Shown here: piece after piece, positions 46,866-56,761 of the stretch
Numbering within the stretch: the stretch's first letter is position 1
Layout of the letters: each line of letters opens with the position of its first letter
NCBI RefSeq assembly: GCF_902499335.1
Contig: NZ_CABVQK010000001.1
Location: 310,001 to 374,000 of the forward strand
Length of the DNA: 64,000 nucleotides
Source of the DNA: Burkholderia lata
GTDB lineage: Bacteria; Pseudomonadota; Gammaproteobacteria; Burkholderiales; Burkholderiaceae
Direction: 5' to 3'
The notes under the pieces: generated by a model
Database searches by the model: none
Seen by the model: the letters and a program-made list of their open reading frames with translations, nothing else
What the model was told of the DNA's origin: nothing
Position numbers and translations under genes: made by a program

Positions 46866-47579
46866 TTAATGGCCGCGCGGCGAGAGGTACGCGAGCCAGC
46901 GCGTCTCGAGCTTGCGGAACGCCCAGATGAGCGTGAACACGACGACGGCGTACAGCACGGCCGCGATGCCGTAGGCCTGGAACGACATGTACGTCGCCGA
47001 ATTGACGTCGCGCGTGACCTTCAGGATGTCGGGCACGGTTGCCGTGAACGCGAGCGTCGTCGCGTGCAGCATCAGGATCACCTCGTTGCTGTAGCTCGGC
47101 AGCGAGCGGCGCAGCGCGGAAGGCAGGATGATCCGCGTATAGAGCTTGAAGCGCGACATCCCGTAAGCCATGCCGGCCTCGATCTCGCCGGCCGACGTCG
47201 CCTTGATCGCGCCCGCGAAGATCTCCGTGGCATACGCGCATTCGTTCAGCACGAACGCGAGCAGCGTGCAGTTCATCGCGTTGCGGAAGAACGTGTCGAG
47301 CAGCACGTGGTTGTGCACGACCTGCAGGCTGTAGATGCCCGTGTAGCACATCAGCAGCTGCACGTAGAGCGGCGTGCCGCGGAACACGTACGTATAGAGC
47401 CACACCGGGCCGGAGATCCAGCGGTTCGACGATGCGCGCGCGATCGCGAGCGGCACGGCGAGCGCGAAGCCCAGCGCGATCGACACGACCAGCAGCCACA
47501 GCGTGATCGCAAGGCCGCTGAAGCGGTAGCCGTCGGTGTAGAGATAGCTTTGCCAGTACTGGCTGACGAGTTCGATCAC
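46866..47579 (-). CDS. hisM: ABC transporter permease, histidine type (HisM)
   Basis: 237 residues, GTG start overlapping the end of the HisQ gene (GTGA). About five membrane segments; the EAA loop is seen at EIEAGMAYGMSRFKLYTRIILP. WLYTYVFRGTPLYVQLLM is the conserved first region of polar amino-acid permeases. It forms the inner-membrane channel with HisQ. Confidence 0.9.
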   Translation of the reverse strand: MIELVSQYWQSYLYTDGYRFSGLAITLWLLVVSIALGFALAVPLAIARASSNRWISGPVWLYTYVFRGTPLYVQLLMCYTGIYSLQVVHNHVLLDTFFRNAMNCTLLAFVLNECAYATEIFAGAIKATSAGEIEAGMAYGMSRFKLYTRIILPSALRRSLPSYSNEVILMLHATTLAFTATVPDILKVTRDVNSATYMSFQAYGIAAVLYAVVVFTLIWAFRKLETRWLAYLSPRGH

Positions 47580-48307
47580 AGTGCGAGCCTCCGGACGCCC
47601 ACGGAATAACGCTTCTCGAGGTGATGCAGCACGACGTTGGACACCGTCGTGATCGCGAGGTAGATCGCGCCTGCAGCCAGCGTGAAGAAGAAGAAATCGA
47701 GCGTGCTCTTGCCCGCGTCCTGCGACGCTTTCACGACATCGGCAAGGCCGATGATCGACACGAGCGCGGTGGCCTTCACGAGCACCTGCCAGTTGTTGCC
47801 GATGCCGGGCAGCGCGAAGCGCATCATCTGCGGGAACAGGATGCGGCGGAACACGCGCCAGCCGCTCATCCCGTACGCGAAGCCGGCTTCGAGCTGGCCG
47901 CGCGGCACCGCGAGGAACGCGCCGCGGAACGTCTCGGTGAAATACGCGCCGTAGATGAAGCCGAGCGTGATGACGCCCGCCACGAACGGATCGATGTCGA
48001 TCTGGTCCCAGCCGAGCATGTCGGTGAAGTTGTTCAGCAGGATCTGGATCCCGTAGAACAGCAGCAGCATCAGCACGAGGTCCGGCACCGCGCGGATCAG
48101 CGTCGTGTAGAAGGTGCCGACCGACTTGAGCATGCGGTTCGTCGACAGTTTCGCGCTCGCGCCGATGAGGCCCAGCACGAGCGACGCGGCGAGCGACAGC
48201 ACCGCGAGCTTCACGGTCTCGACCGTGCCGGCCCACAGCAGCGGGCCAAATCCTTGGAAGATCATATGAGGGATCCAGAACGAGGTGGCTGGATTGTCAA
48301 TAGCCAT
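47576..48307 (-). CDS. hisQ: ABC transporter permease, histidine type (HisQ)
   Basis: 243 residues from ATG 48307; a second ATG at 48265 (MIFQGFGPLLW) fits the usual HisQ N-terminus. The TMD includes TTLIRAVPDLVLMLLLFYG and the EAA loop QLEAGFAYGMSGWRVFRRIL. Overlaps HisM by 4 bp. Transports histidine, arginine, lysine or ornithine together with HisM and HisP. Confidence 0.9.
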   Translation of the reverse strand: MAIDNPATSFWIPHMIFQGFGPLLWAGTVETVKLAVLSLAASLVLGLIGASAKLSTNRMLKSVGTFYTTLIRAVPDLVLMLLLFYGIQILLNNFTDMLGWDQIDIDPFVAGVITLGFIYGAYFTETFRGAFLAVPRGQLEAGFAYGMSGWRVFRRILFPQMMRFALPGIGNNWQVLVKATALVSIIGLADVVKASQDAGKSTLDFFFFTLAAGAIYLAITTVSNVVLHHLEKRYSVGVRRLAL

Positions 48308-48439
48308 TAGCCGCGCATCAAACGATATCTGCGCACTACCTGATGCAACCTGCTCATCAAGTCGGACGCATCACGCGAAGCGGGTTGCACCCATAACGAA
48401 CGCGGCGCGCGCCACAGCCGATGCGCGCCGCATGCAGGG

Positions 48440-49213
48440 TCAGCCGCCGTAGACGTCGAACGCGAAGTACTTCTTCTCGATCTTCTTGTACGTGCCGTCC
48501 TTGATGATGTCGGCGATCGCGTGGTCGATCTTCGCCTTCAGGTCGGCGTCGTCCTTGCGCAGCCCGATGCCGGCGCCGTTGCCGAGCGTCTTCGGATCGT
48601 CGATGTCCTTGCCGGCGAATTCGAAATTCGCACCGCGCGGCGTCTTCATGAAGCCGATGTCGGCCTGCACCGCGTCCTGCAGCGCCGCATCGAGGCGGCC
48701 CGACATCAGGTCCTGGTACACGCCGTCCTGGTTCTGGTAAGGCACGACCTGCACGCCCTTCGGCGCCCAGTACGCCTTCGCGTAGGTTTCCTGGATGGTG
48801 CCCTGCTCGACGCCGACCGACTTGCCCTTCAGCGATTCAGCCGTCGGCTGCAGGTTCGCGCCCTTCTTCGCGACGAGGCGGGTCGGCGTGTTGAACAGCT
48901 TGTCGGAGAACGCGATCTGCTCGGCACGCGCCGGCGTCATCGACATCGACGACAGCACGCCGTCGAACTTCTTCGCCTTCAGCGCGGGAATCATCCCGTC
49001 GAAGTCGTTCTCGATCCACACGCATTTCGCCTTCAGGCGGGCGCAGATCTCGTTGCCGAGATCGACGTCGAAGCCGACGACCTTGCCGCTTGCGTCCTTC
49101 GATTCGAACGGCGGATAGCTGGCGTCGACGCCGAACCGGATCGTCGACCAATCCTTGGCGTGGGCACCGACCGCGATGCAGGCAAGGGCAATACTGAGCG
49201 CGAGTTTCTTCAT
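48440..49213 (-). CDS. Periplasmic basic amino acid-binding protein (HisJ/ArgT-like)
   Basis: 257 residues. Signal MKKLALSIALACIAVGAHA then KDWSTIRFGVDASYPPFES, the SBP_bac_3 N-terminal signature; the hinge and ligand residues include GFDVDLGNEICARLK. It delivers histidine, arginine or lysine to the permease complex. It is 132 bp upstream of hisQ. Start at 49213 fits the signal peptide. A 18-bp dyad lies 95 bp upstream of the start. Confidence 0.92.
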   Translation of the reverse strand: MKKLALSIALACIAVGAHAKDWSTIRFGVDASYPPFESKDASGKVVGFDVDLGNEICARLKAKCVWIENDFDGMIPALKAKKFDGVLSSMSMTPARAEQIAFSDKLFNTPTRLVAKKGANLQPTAESLKGKSVGVEQGTIQETYAKAYWAPKGVQVVPYQNQDGVYQDLMSGRLDAALQDAVQADIGFMKTPRGANFEFAGKDIDDPKTLGNGAGIGLRKDDADLKAKIDHAIADIIKDGTYKKIEKKYFAFDVYGG

Positions 49214-49308
49214 GGCGTTCCTGTCAGAGGCGAACTGGGCAGGGGTCCCGTCGGGCGACGCCGCCGTGAACCCTTCCAACCCGGGGATCGCCCCTCCGGC
49301 GACACCCC

Positions 49309-49326
49309 AAGTTGTACATACAACTT
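49309..49326. promoter_or_regulatory. Perfect dyad upstream of the amino-acid transporter, HutC-like site
   Basis: AAGTTGTA (49309-49316) - CA - TACAACTT (49319-49326). The core TTGTA-N2-TACAA has the form reported for HutC-type GntR repressors. It is in the promoter of the histidine-type ABC operon, and a HutC-like regulator is encoded at 58899-59594. Regulation of transport by this repressor is inferred. Confidence 0.6.
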
Positions 49327-49503
49327 TGCCTTTTCAGAAGGTGTGCCAGCAATCCGTGTTTATCACTAGTTGTCGGCGGATTGTTTCGACAATGGCATTT
49401 TTCCTTTAATTTCAATTAATTATGAATTACGAAAAGCTAAACAACAGCTTTCTCCAGACGTACGCGCGCCGCCGTGAGCCGGCTTTCACTTGTCTAGACC
49501 TGA

Positions 49504-50238
49504 CTACACCGCACCGCGCGGCCCGTCCGCCATCCCGACCGTTTCCAGACCGACCAGCCGGTAGCCGAACTGCAGCTCCGTCAGCAAGTGCCGCGGGCGC
49601 GCCGGCACCGGTTCGAGCTTCTGCCGCAGGTTCGTCATGTACACGCGCACGTAGTGCGCGCGATCCGCGTCGTGGATGCCCCAGACCTCCGCCAGCAATT
49701 GCCGCGCGGCAATCACGCCGCCGCGCGCGCGAATCAGCGCGGCGAGCAGCCGGAACTCGAGGCGCGTCAGGTGGACGGGCTCACCGCCACGCGCGACTTC
49801 GTGCTTGCCGAGATCGACCGTCACGTCGCCGAACCGCACGATCGACGACGATTGCCCGTCGGCCGACACGAATGCCGCGCGCCGCAACTGTGCGCGTGCC
49901 CGCGCCAGCAGTTCGGGCACGCCGAACGGCTTCGGCAGGTAATCGTCCGCGCCCGCATCGAGCGCCGCGACCTTCTCCACCTCCTGCTGCCGCGCCGACA
50001 GCACGATCACCGGCACCGTCGACCACTCGCGCAGCTCGCGGATGAAGGTCTTGCCGTCGTCGTCCGGCAGCCCGAGATCGACGATCACGAGATCGGGCTT
50101 GCTGCTCGACGCATACATCCGGGCCTCGCGGGCCGTCGACGCCTCGCAGGTGTCGAGCCCCTCCTGTTCCAGCGCCATCCGCACGAAACGGCGGATGTCC
50201 GCTTCGTCCTCGACGATAAGTACGCGCGATCTGATCAT
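49504..50238 (-). CDS. kdpE: KdpE response regulator
   Basis: 244 residues. Receiver domain with phospho-acceptor Asp54 in PDLVIVDLGLPDDDG and the switch Lys in DYLPKPFG; an OmpR-type winged helix follows, from about residue 135 (VHLTRLEFRLLAALIRARGG, YVRVYMTNLRQKLEP). Activates kdp transcription when potassium is low. The ATG at 50238 overlaps the kdpD stop (ATGA). Last gene of the operon. Confidence 0.93.
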   Translation of the reverse strand: MIRSRVLIVEDEADIRRFVRMALEQEGLDTCEASTAREARMYASSSKPDLVIVDLGLPDDDGKTFIRELREWSTVPVIVLSARQQEVEKVAALDAGADDYLPKPFGVPELLARARAQLRRAAFVSADGQSSSIVRFGDVTVDLGKHEVARGGEPVHLTRLEFRLLAALIRARGGVIAARQLLAEVWGIHDADRAHYVRVYMTNLRQKLEPVPARPRHLLTELQFGYRLVGLETVGMADGPRGAV

Positions 50239-51956
50239 GTCCGGCTCTCGTGTTCGATATCGGGCGGCGCGCCCAGTGGCAGGCGAATCTCGAACCGCGC
50301 GCCGTGCGGATCGAGCGGCACCGCGCGGATCGAGCCGCCGTGCGCGTTGACGATGCTGCGGCACAGCGCGAGCCCGAGCCCCACGCCGCTGATCGACGAT
50401 TCCTTGCGTTCGCGCTCGAACGGCTCGAACAGCGGCTCGGTGTTGCGCGCGACGAAGCCAGGCCCGTCGTCCTCGACGAACACGTACAGCGTTTCGCCGA
50501 ACACCCGTGCACGCACCGCCACGGCCGCGTCCGCGCCCGCGTATTTCGACGCGTTGTCAAGCAGGTTCATCAGCACGCGCTCGATCAGCAGCGCGTCGAC
50601 GTCGATCAGCGGCAGGTCGGCCGGCAGGTCGGCGCTCACGTCGCGGCCGGCCAGCACGCCCGCCGAATGCGCGAGCGCGCTGCCGACGATCTCGTCGAGC
50701 ATGTGCCACTCGCGATTCAGTCGAACGCCCTCGCTCTGCATGCGCGCGAGATCGAGCAGGTTCACGACGAGCCCGTGCAGCGCCTCGGCCTGGTTGCGGA
50801 TGCCGTGTGCGAGCGCGGCCGGCTGCCCGTCGGCCAGCCGCTCGGGCCGCTCCAGCGTCTCGGCGAGCCCGCGGATCGCGGTCAGCGGCGTCTTCAGGTC
50901 GTGCGACACCGCGGCGAGCAGCGCATTGCGCAGCCGCTCGCCTTCGATGCGGACGAGCGTGTGCTGCGCGACCCCGACGTAGTGCACGCGTTCGAGCGCC
51001 ATCGCGATCGACGAGCACAGCGCATCGATCAGGCGGCGATCGTCGGGGTCTGTCGGTACGGGCTGCGCGTCGCCGAACAGCACGAGCACGCCGCGCACGC
51101 GCATCGGCGCCTTCAGCGGCAGGTACTGCGCGGCCGCGCGCTCGAACGGCGGCAGCCCGCACCCGGCGCCGCGCGCATTCTCGTAGACCCAGCGGGCGAT
51201 CGGTGCTTCGACGAACCGGGCGTGCTGCGCCGGCATCAGATGGTCATCCGCATCCGGCAGCACGAGTGCGACGCGCACACCGAGCAGCGGCGCGATCGTG
51301 CCGGTGCAGATCGACGCGATCTGCTCGGTCTCGATCGCGGCAGACAAGTCATGCGCGACCCGTGCAAGCGCGGCCGAGCGTTTCTCGTTCGCGCGCGCGG
51401 CGCGCGCCTCCGCGCGCAAGCGCGCCGCGAGCTGGCCGATCGCGAGCGCGACGGCCAGCATCAGCGCGAACGTGAACACGTACTGCGTATCGGACACCGC
51501 GAACGACAACCTCGGCTCGACGAAGAAGAAGTCGAAGCAGCCGACGCACACGAACGCCGCCCACGCGCCGGCCAGCCGGCCGAGCCGCAGCGCGATCAGC
51601 ACGACGGTCATCAGGAACAGCATCACGACGTTCGACAGGTCGAACACGCGCAGCAGCGCGCTCGCCGCGAGCGTCGCCAGCGCACACACGAGCGTGGCGA
51701 GCAGCAGCGGCACCGCGTACTGCGACACCCACACGTGCGTGCGCGGGCGCGCTTCACGCACGGCCAGCGTCGGCCGCGTGTCGGGCCCCGCGCCCGCGAT
51801 GCGGTCGGCCAGCGCCGCGCACACGCGCAGCACGGTTCGCCAGCGGTCGCGGCGCACGCCGGCCTCGCTACGGCGGGCGGCGGTGTCCCGCTGCCCCGTT
51901 GTCCGTCGATTCGCTTCGCTCACGTTCACATTCACATCCATGATCGCTTCCGGCAA
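50235..51956 (-). CDS. kdpD: KdpD-like sensor kinase lacking the N-terminal KdpD/Usp domains
   Basis: 573 residues, against about 890-950 in classical KdpD. It begins with an about 70-residue polar N-terminus, then the DUF4118 four-helix membrane domain (about 78-178), a GAF-like domain (205-325) and the kinase core: H-box AAVSHDLKTPLTAIRG (His352), N-box LLDNASKYA, and G-boxes DDGPGF and GVGLGLALCRSIV. The cytoplasmic N-terminal KdpD domain with its Walker A motif and the Usp domain are absent, so sensing may differ. Operon with kdpFACB and kdpE. No frameshifted N-terminal piece is visible upstream. Confidence 0.9.
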   Translation of the reverse strand: MPEAIMDVNVNVSEANRRTTGQRDTAARRSEAGVRRDRWRTVLRVCAALADRIAGAGPDTRPTLAVREARPRTHVWVSQYAVPLLLATLVCALATLAASALLRVFDLSNVVMLFLMTVVLIALRLGRLAGAWAAFVCVGCFDFFFVEPRLSFAVSDTQYVFTFALMLAVALAIGQLAARLRAEARAARANEKRSAALARVAHDLSAAIETEQIASICTGTIAPLLGVRVALVLPDADDHLMPAQHARFVEAPIARWVYENARGAGCGLPPFERAAAQYLPLKAPMRVRGVLVLFGDAQPVPTDPDDRRLIDALCSSIAMALERVHYVGVAQHTLVRIEGERLRNALLAAVSHDLKTPLTAIRGLAETLERPERLADGQPAALAHGIRNQAEALHGLVVNLLDLARMQSEGVRLNREWHMLDEIVGSALAHSAGVLAGRDVSADLPADLPLIDVDALLIERVLMNLLDNASKYAGADAAVAVRARVFGETLYVFVEDDGPGFVARNTEPLFEPFERERKESSISGVGLGLALCRSIVNAHGGSIRAVPLDPHGARFEIRLPLGAPPDIEHESRT

Positions 51957-52021
51957 TTGAAACGCCGAACGGCCCCGCGCACGCCGCGAAGGCGTGAGCG
52001 GGGCCGCGACGGCGCGTTCGG

Positions 52022-54106
52022 TCAGATAAACGGCGTCAACAACATGTCGATCAGCTTGATGCCGATGAATGGCGCGATGATCCCGCCTACACCATAGATC
52101 AGCAAGTTGCGCCCCAGCAGCTTCTCGGCCGGCTCCGCGCGATACTTCACGCCCTTCAGCGCGAGCGGGATCAACGCGACGATGATCAGCGCATTGAAGA
52201 TCACCGCCGACAGGATCGCCGACGTCGGGCTGTGCAGCCCCATCACGTTCAGCGCACCGAGCGCCGGATACGTCGCGACGAACGCGGCCGGGATGATCGC
52301 GAAATACTTCGCGAGATCGTTGGCGACGCTGAAGGTGGTCAGCGCGCCGCGCGTCATGATCATCTGCTTGCCGACCTCGACCACCTGCATCAGCTTCGTC
52401 GGGTTGCTGTCGAGGTCGACCATGTTGGCCGCCTCCTTCGCCGCCTGCGTGCCGCTGTGCATCGCGACGGCCACGTCGGCCTGCGCGAGCGCGGGCGCGT
52501 CGTTGGTGCCGTCGCCCGTCATCGCGACGAGATGGCCCTTCGCCTGGTGCTCGCGGATCAGCCGCAGCTTGTCCTCGGGCGTCGCTTCGGCAAGGTAGTC
52601 GTCGACGCCGGCTTCCGCCGCGATGGCTGCCGCGGTGAGCCGGTTGTCGCCGGTGATCATCACGGTCTTCACACCGACCTTGCGCAGTTCGGCAAAGCGC
52701 GCGGCGATCCCGTGCTTGACGATGTCCTTCAGTTCGATCGCGCCGAGCACGCGCGAGCCGTCGGCCACGACGAGCGGCGTGCCGCCGCGTCGCGCGATAT
52801 CGTTGACCGCCGTCTCGACCGCCTGAGGAAACACGCCGCCGAGCGCATCGACGTGTGCGCGGATCGCCGACGCCGCGCCCTTGCGCACCTGGCGTTCACC
52901 GATATCGAGGCCGCTCATCCGCGTGCGCGCGCTGAACGGCACGGTGATGCTGCCGGCGGCCGCGGCCACGTTCAGCGAGAAGCGCTGCTTCGCGAGCGCG
53001 ACGATCGAGCGCCCCTCGGGCGTTTCGTCGGCGAGCGACGACAGTTGAGCGGCCTCGGCCAGCGCGCGCTCGTCCACGCCCGGCGCCGGCCGGAACTGCA
53101 CGGCCTCGCGGTTGCCGAGCGTGATCGTGCCGGTCTTGTCGAGCAGCAGCACGTCGACGTCGCCGGCCGCCTCGATCGCGCGGCCCGACGTCGCGAGCAC
53201 GTTCGCGCGCATCATGCGGCTCATCCCCGCGATGCCGATCGCCGACAGCAGCGCACCGATCGTCGTCGGGATCAGGCAGACGAGCAGCGCGATCAGCACG
53301 GTCAGGCTCACCGCCGTGCCGGACGCGTTCAGCAGCACGCTGAACTGCGAGAACGGCAGCAGCGTCACGCACACGAGCAGGAAGATGATCGTCAGCGCGA
53401 CGAGCAGGATCGTCAGCGCGACTTCGTTCGGCGTCTTGCCGCGCTTCGCGCCTTCGACCATCGCGATCATCCGGTCGAGAAATGCCTCGCCCGGTTGCGC
53501 GGTGATCTTCACGATGATCCAGTCGGACAGCACGCGCGTGCCGCCCGTCACCGACGAGAAATCGCCGCCCGACTCGCGGATCACCGGCGCGGATTCGCCG
53601 GTGATCGCCGATTCGTCGACCGATGCGACGCCGTCGATCACTTCGCCGTCGGCGGGAATCGTGTCGCCGGCCTCGACGAGCACGATGCTGCCGGCAGCGA
53701 GCTCGTCGCTCGGCACGCGATGGCTGGTGCTGTCGTATTGCTTCGGCTCGTCGAGCACCTTCGCGTACACGCGCTTGCGCGCCGCGCGCAGCGCATCGGC
53801 CTGCGCCTTGCCGCGCCCTTCGGCCAGCGCCTCGGCCGCATTCGCGAACAGCACGGTGAACCACAGCCAGCACGCGACCGCGAAGATGAAGCCGGCCGGT
53901 GCGTCGCCGGTGCCGGTCAGCGCCTGCAGCCACAGCACGGTCGTGACGATGCTGCCGAGATACACGACGAACATCACGGGGTTCTTCAACTGCACGCGCG
54001 GCGCAAGCTTGCGGAATGCCTCGCGCAGCACGGCCGTCCAGCGCATCGGCGGCACGCCGCCGACCGGCATCACTGCTGGATTGATCGGGGTTTCGATATG
54101 GGACAT
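52022..54106 (-). CDS. kdpB: KdpB, P-type ATPase catalytic subunit
   Basis: 694 residues, normal for KdpB. Phosphorylation motif [16 protein letters not shown], phosphatase TGES ([13 protein letters not shown]), nucleotide-binding domain, and hinge [17 protein letters not shown] are intact. It hydrolyses ATP to drive K+ transport through KdpA. Unusually, it follows kdpC rather than preceding it. Confidence 0.97.
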   Translation of the reverse strand: MSHIETPINPAVMPVGGVPPMRWTAVLREAFRKLAPRVQLKNPVMFVVYLGSIVTTVLWLQALTGTGDAPAGFIFAVACWLWFTVLFANAAEALAEGRGKAQADALRAARKRVYAKVLDEPKQYDSTSHRVPSDELAAGSIVLVEAGDTIPADGEVIDGVASVDESAITGESAPVIRESGGDFSSVTGGTRVLSDWIIVKITAQPGEAFLDRMIAMVEGAKRGKTPNEVALTILLVALTIIFLLVCVTLLPFSQFSVLLNASGTAVSLTVLIALLVCLIPTTIGALLSAIGIAGMSRMMRANVLATSGRAIEAAGDVDVLLLDKTGTITLGNREAVQFRPAPGVDERALAEAAQLSSLADETPEGRSIVALAKQRFSLNVAAAAGSITVPFSARTRMSGLDIGERQVRKGAASAIRAHVDALGGVFPQAVETAVNDIARRGGTPLVVADGSRVLGAIELKDIVKHGIAARFAELRKVGVKTVMITGDNRLTAAAIAAEAGVDDYLAEATPEDKLRLIREHQAKGHLVAMTGDGTNDAPALAQADVAVAMHSGTQAAKEAANMVDLDSNPTKLMQVVEVGKQMIMTRGALTTFSVANDLAKYFAIIPAAFVATYPALGALNVMGLHSPTSAILSAVIFNALIIVALIPLALKGVKYRAEPAEKLLGRNLLIYGVGGIIAPFIGIKLIDMLLTPFI

Positions 54107-54126
54107 GAGTGACTCCGTGGTTCCTG

Positions 54127-54828
54127 CTATTGCTTCGCGCCGGCCGCCTGGCCGAATGCGCGGTCCAGCGCGAGGTTCAAGGCGAGCACGCGCACGCGCG
54201 GTTCGCCGAGCACACCGAGCTGGCGCGGCGATGCGATGCGGTCGACCAGCGCCGCGACCTGCGCGGCATCGACGCCGCGTGCCTGCGCGACGCGTGCCGC
54301 CTGCAGCCGTGCATTCGCGACCGAGATCTCGGGATCGAGCCCCGACGCCGATGCGGTCACCGCATCCGCCGGCACCGGCGTGCCGGCGGCGAGCGCGTTC
54401 TCCTGCCGGTACACGCGCACACGCTGCGCGATATCCGCGAGCAGCTTCTTGCTGGTGGCGCCCTGGTTGCTGGCGCCGCTGCCGGCCGCGTTGTACGGCT
54501 GGTCGACCGTCTTCGACGGATCGGCCGGATCGGTGCCGACCGTCGCGCTCGGCCGCCCGTGGAAGTAGCCGGCACGCGTGAACTGCTGCCCGATCACCGC
54601 CGAGCCGATCGTCGTGCCGTTGCGCTGCACGAGACTGCCGCGCGACTGCGACGGGAACAGCACGTTCGCGACGCCCGTGGTGACCAGCGGATACGCGATC
54701 CCCGTGACGAGCATGAACAGGACCGACGAAGCGATCACGGGCCGCACGAGGCCGCGCGTCGCCGCGCCGAACGAAGAACCGGGTGCCGGCGCGGCGGCGG
54801 CCGCTGCCTGGCGATTGCCTTGCATCAT
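54127..54828 (-). CDS. kdpC: KdpC subunit of the potassium-transporting ATPase
   Basis: 233 residues. One N-terminal membrane segment ([26 protein letters not shown]; about 26-50) and a periplasmic domain with [39 protein letters not shown] and [20 protein letters not shown], the KdpC hallmarks. KdpC bridges A and B. The N-terminus has an Ala-rich extension. It sits between kdpA (10 bp gap) and kdpB (20 bp gap) instead of after kdpB. Confidence 0.95.
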   Translation of the reverse strand: MMQGNRQAAAAAAPAPGSSFGAATRGLVRPVIASSVLFMLVTGIAYPLVTTGVANVLFPSQSRGSLVQRNGTTIGSAVIGQQFTRAGYFHGRPSATVGTDPADPSKTVDQPYNAAGSGASNQGATSKKLLADIAQRVRVYRQENALAAGTPVPADAVTASASGLDPEISVANARLQAARVAQARGVDAAQVAALVDRIASPRQLGVLGEPRVRVLALNLALDRAFGQAAGAKQ

Positions 54829-54838
54829 GGTGTTTTCC

Positions 54839-56542
54839 TCAGAACAGTTGGCCGCCCGACATCATCAGGTGCTCGACGACCGGGCCGAGCGCGAGCGCGG
54901 GCAGGAACGTGAGACCGCCGACGACCAGGATCACGAAGACCAGTAGGCCGGCGAACAGGCCCGTCGACGTCGACAGCGTGCCCGCGCTTTCCGGCACGCT
55001 CTTCTTCGCGGCGAGGCTGCCCGCGACCGCGAGCATCGGCAGCAGCGTCAGGTAGCGGCCGATCAACATCGCGAAGCCGATCGTCGTGTTGAAGAACGGC
55101 GTGTTCGCGTTCAGGCCCGCGAACGCGGAGCCGTTGTTGGCCGTGCCCGACGTGTACGCGTACAGCACTTCGCTGAAGCCGTGCGGGCCGAGGTTCGCGA
55201 GGCTGTCCATCGTCGAGTGCAGCATCGACGCCACGGCGGTGAAGCCGAGGATGCTGAACGGATGCGCGAGCACCGCGAGCATCACGAGCTTCATCTCGCG
55301 CGCCTCGATCTTCTTGCCGAGGAATTCCGGCGTGCGCCCGATCATCATCCCGACGAGGAACACCGTGAGGATCGCGAACGTGAACAGGTTGATCAGCCCG
55401 ACGCCGTCGCCGCCGAACACGTTGTTCAGCATCATCTGCGCGATCGGCACGAGCCCGCCGAGCGGTGTCAGCGAGTCATGCATCGCGTCGACCGACCCGG
55501 TGGTCGCGGCCGTCGTGACGGTGGCGAACAGGCTCGTCTGCGCGATGCCGAAGCGCATCTCCTTGCCTTCCATGTTGCCGCCCGGCTGCGTGGCGCTCAT
55601 CTGCTGGTCGACGCCAAGCCCGGCCACGAGCGGATTGCCGTGCTGCTCGGCCGAATAGATCACGGCCAGGAAGCCGACGAACATCACGACGAACGCACCG
55701 AGGATCACCCAGCCCTGGCGGCGTCGGCCGATCATCGTGCCGAGCGCATAAGTCAGCGCGGACGGAATCAGCAGCATCGACAGCATGTGCAGCGTGTTGG
55801 TGAGCGGCGTCGGGTTCTCGAACGGATGCGCGGCGTTCATGCTGAAGAAGCCGCCGCCGTTCGTGCCGATATGCTTGATCGATTCGAGGCTGGCAACGGG
55901 CCCCATCACGATCTGCTGGCGCGCGCCTTCGAGCGTGGTTGCCCACGCATCGGACGCGAGCGTCTGCGGCATGCCCTGCCACACGTACACGAGCGCCATC
56001 ACGAAGCTGAGCGGCAGCAGCACGCGATAGGTCACGCGCGTGAAGTCGACCCAGTAGTTGCCGAGGTCCGCCGCGCTCTTGCGGCTCAGCCCGCGGATGA
56101 ACCCGCCCGCGGCTGCAACACCGGTCGCCGCGCTGACCACCATCAGGAACGTGATGACAGCCATCTGCGAGAAGTTCGACAGGCTGCTCTCGCCCGCATA
56201 CGCCTGCCAGTTCGTGTTGGTGATGAACGACGCGGCGGTGTTGAACGCGAGGTCCGGGCTTTGCGCGGCGCGCTGGAGCGCATCGAACGGGAGTGCGTCC
56301 TGGATGCGCAGCAGCAGGTAACCGACCAGCATCATCCCGGCGTTGCTGAGCAACAGCACCATCCCGTAGCGTTGCCACGACATCGCTTCGTCGGGGTTCA
56401 CGCCGAGCAGCGCATAGGTGCGGCGTTCGACCCACGCGTGGCGCGGGCTCGTAAAGGCGTGCGCGAGCCATTTCCCGACGACGGGCACCAGCGCCAGCAT
56501 GATCGCGAGAACGATCGCAAATTGAATAAGATTGTTGAACAT
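54839..56542 (-). CDS. kdpA: KdpA, potassium channel-like subunit
   Basis: 567 residues, usual for KdpA, with about ten membrane segments. The four selectivity-loop regions are visible, for example [50 protein letters not shown] and [12 protein letters not shown]. It binds and conducts K+. Preceded on the same strand by two tiny membrane-peptide genes (56555-56638 and 56681-56761). Confidence 0.97.
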   Translation of the reverse strand: MFNNLIQFAIVLAIMLALVPVVGKWLAHAFTSPRHAWVERRTYALLGVNPDEAMSWQRYGMVLLLSNAGMMLVGYLLLRIQDALPFDALQRAAQSPDLAFNTAASFITNTNWQAYAGESSLSNFSQMAVITFLMVVSAATGVAAAGGFIRGLSRKSAADLGNYWVDFTRVTYRVLLPLSFVMALVYVWQGMPQTLASDAWATTLEGARQQIVMGPVASLESIKHIGTNGGGFFSMNAAHPFENPTPLTNTLHMLSMLLIPSALTYALGTMIGRRRQGWVILGAFVVMFVGFLAVIYSAEQHGNPLVAGLGVDQQMSATQPGGNMEGKEMRFGIAQTSLFATVTTAATTGSVDAMHDSLTPLGGLVPIAQMMLNNVFGGDGVGLINLFTFAILTVFLVGMMIGRTPEFLGKKIEAREMKLVMLAVLAHPFSILGFTAVASMLHSTMDSLANLGPHGFSEVLYAYTSGTANNGSAFAGLNANTPFFNTTIGFAMLIGRYLTLLPMLAVAGSLAAKKSVPESAGTLSTSTGLFAGLLVFVILVVGGLTFLPALALGPVVEHLMMSGGQLF

Positions 56543-56554
56543 GTCGACGCTCGC

Positions 56555-56638
56555 TCAGATCCGGTCAAGGCCGGTGATGAAACCCGCCGTCAAGGCAAAG
56601 AACGCGAGCGTGAACAGAATGAAAAGCAGATCGCTCAT
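56555..56638 (-). CDS. 27-residue membrane peptide between kdpF and kdpA
   Basis: Starts MSDLLFILFTLAFFALTAGF and ends with a short polar tail (TGLDRI). It is nearly entirely one membrane helix. It lies 12 bp upstream of kdpA and 42 bp after kdpF, co-directional. Small peptides of the ...FFALT...G-DRL type are seen at kdp loci of beta- and gamma-proteobacteria; it may be a further small Kdp accessory subunit. Function unproven. Confidence 0.6.
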   Translation of the reverse strand: MSDLLFILFTLAFFALTAGFITGLDRI

Positions 56639-56680
56639 GACATCCACCGATATTTTCGAATTCCTGTTGAATCGCGCCGA

Positions 56681-56761
56681 TCAATACCGCTCGGGTTTGA
56701 TCAAAGCATGAAACAGATAGATAAAGAGCGCGAGCGACAACGCGCCGGTGATCCACAACAT
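56681..56761 (-). CDS. kdpF: KdpF small subunit
   Basis: 26 residues, one membrane helix: MLWITGALSLALFIYLFHAL, then IKPERY. The YLxxALIKPERY ending is the KdpF hallmark. KdpF stabilises the KdpABC complex in the inner membrane. First gene of the kdp operon. Too short for usual gene-calling thresholds. Confidence 0.85.
   Translation of the reverse strand: MLWITGALSLALFIYLFHALIKPERY

Noticed and set aside
50235..52021. A frameshifted full-length kdpD
   Set aside because: The 65 bp upstream of the start are occupied by the kdpB boundary and hold no KdpD N-terminal sequence in any frame.
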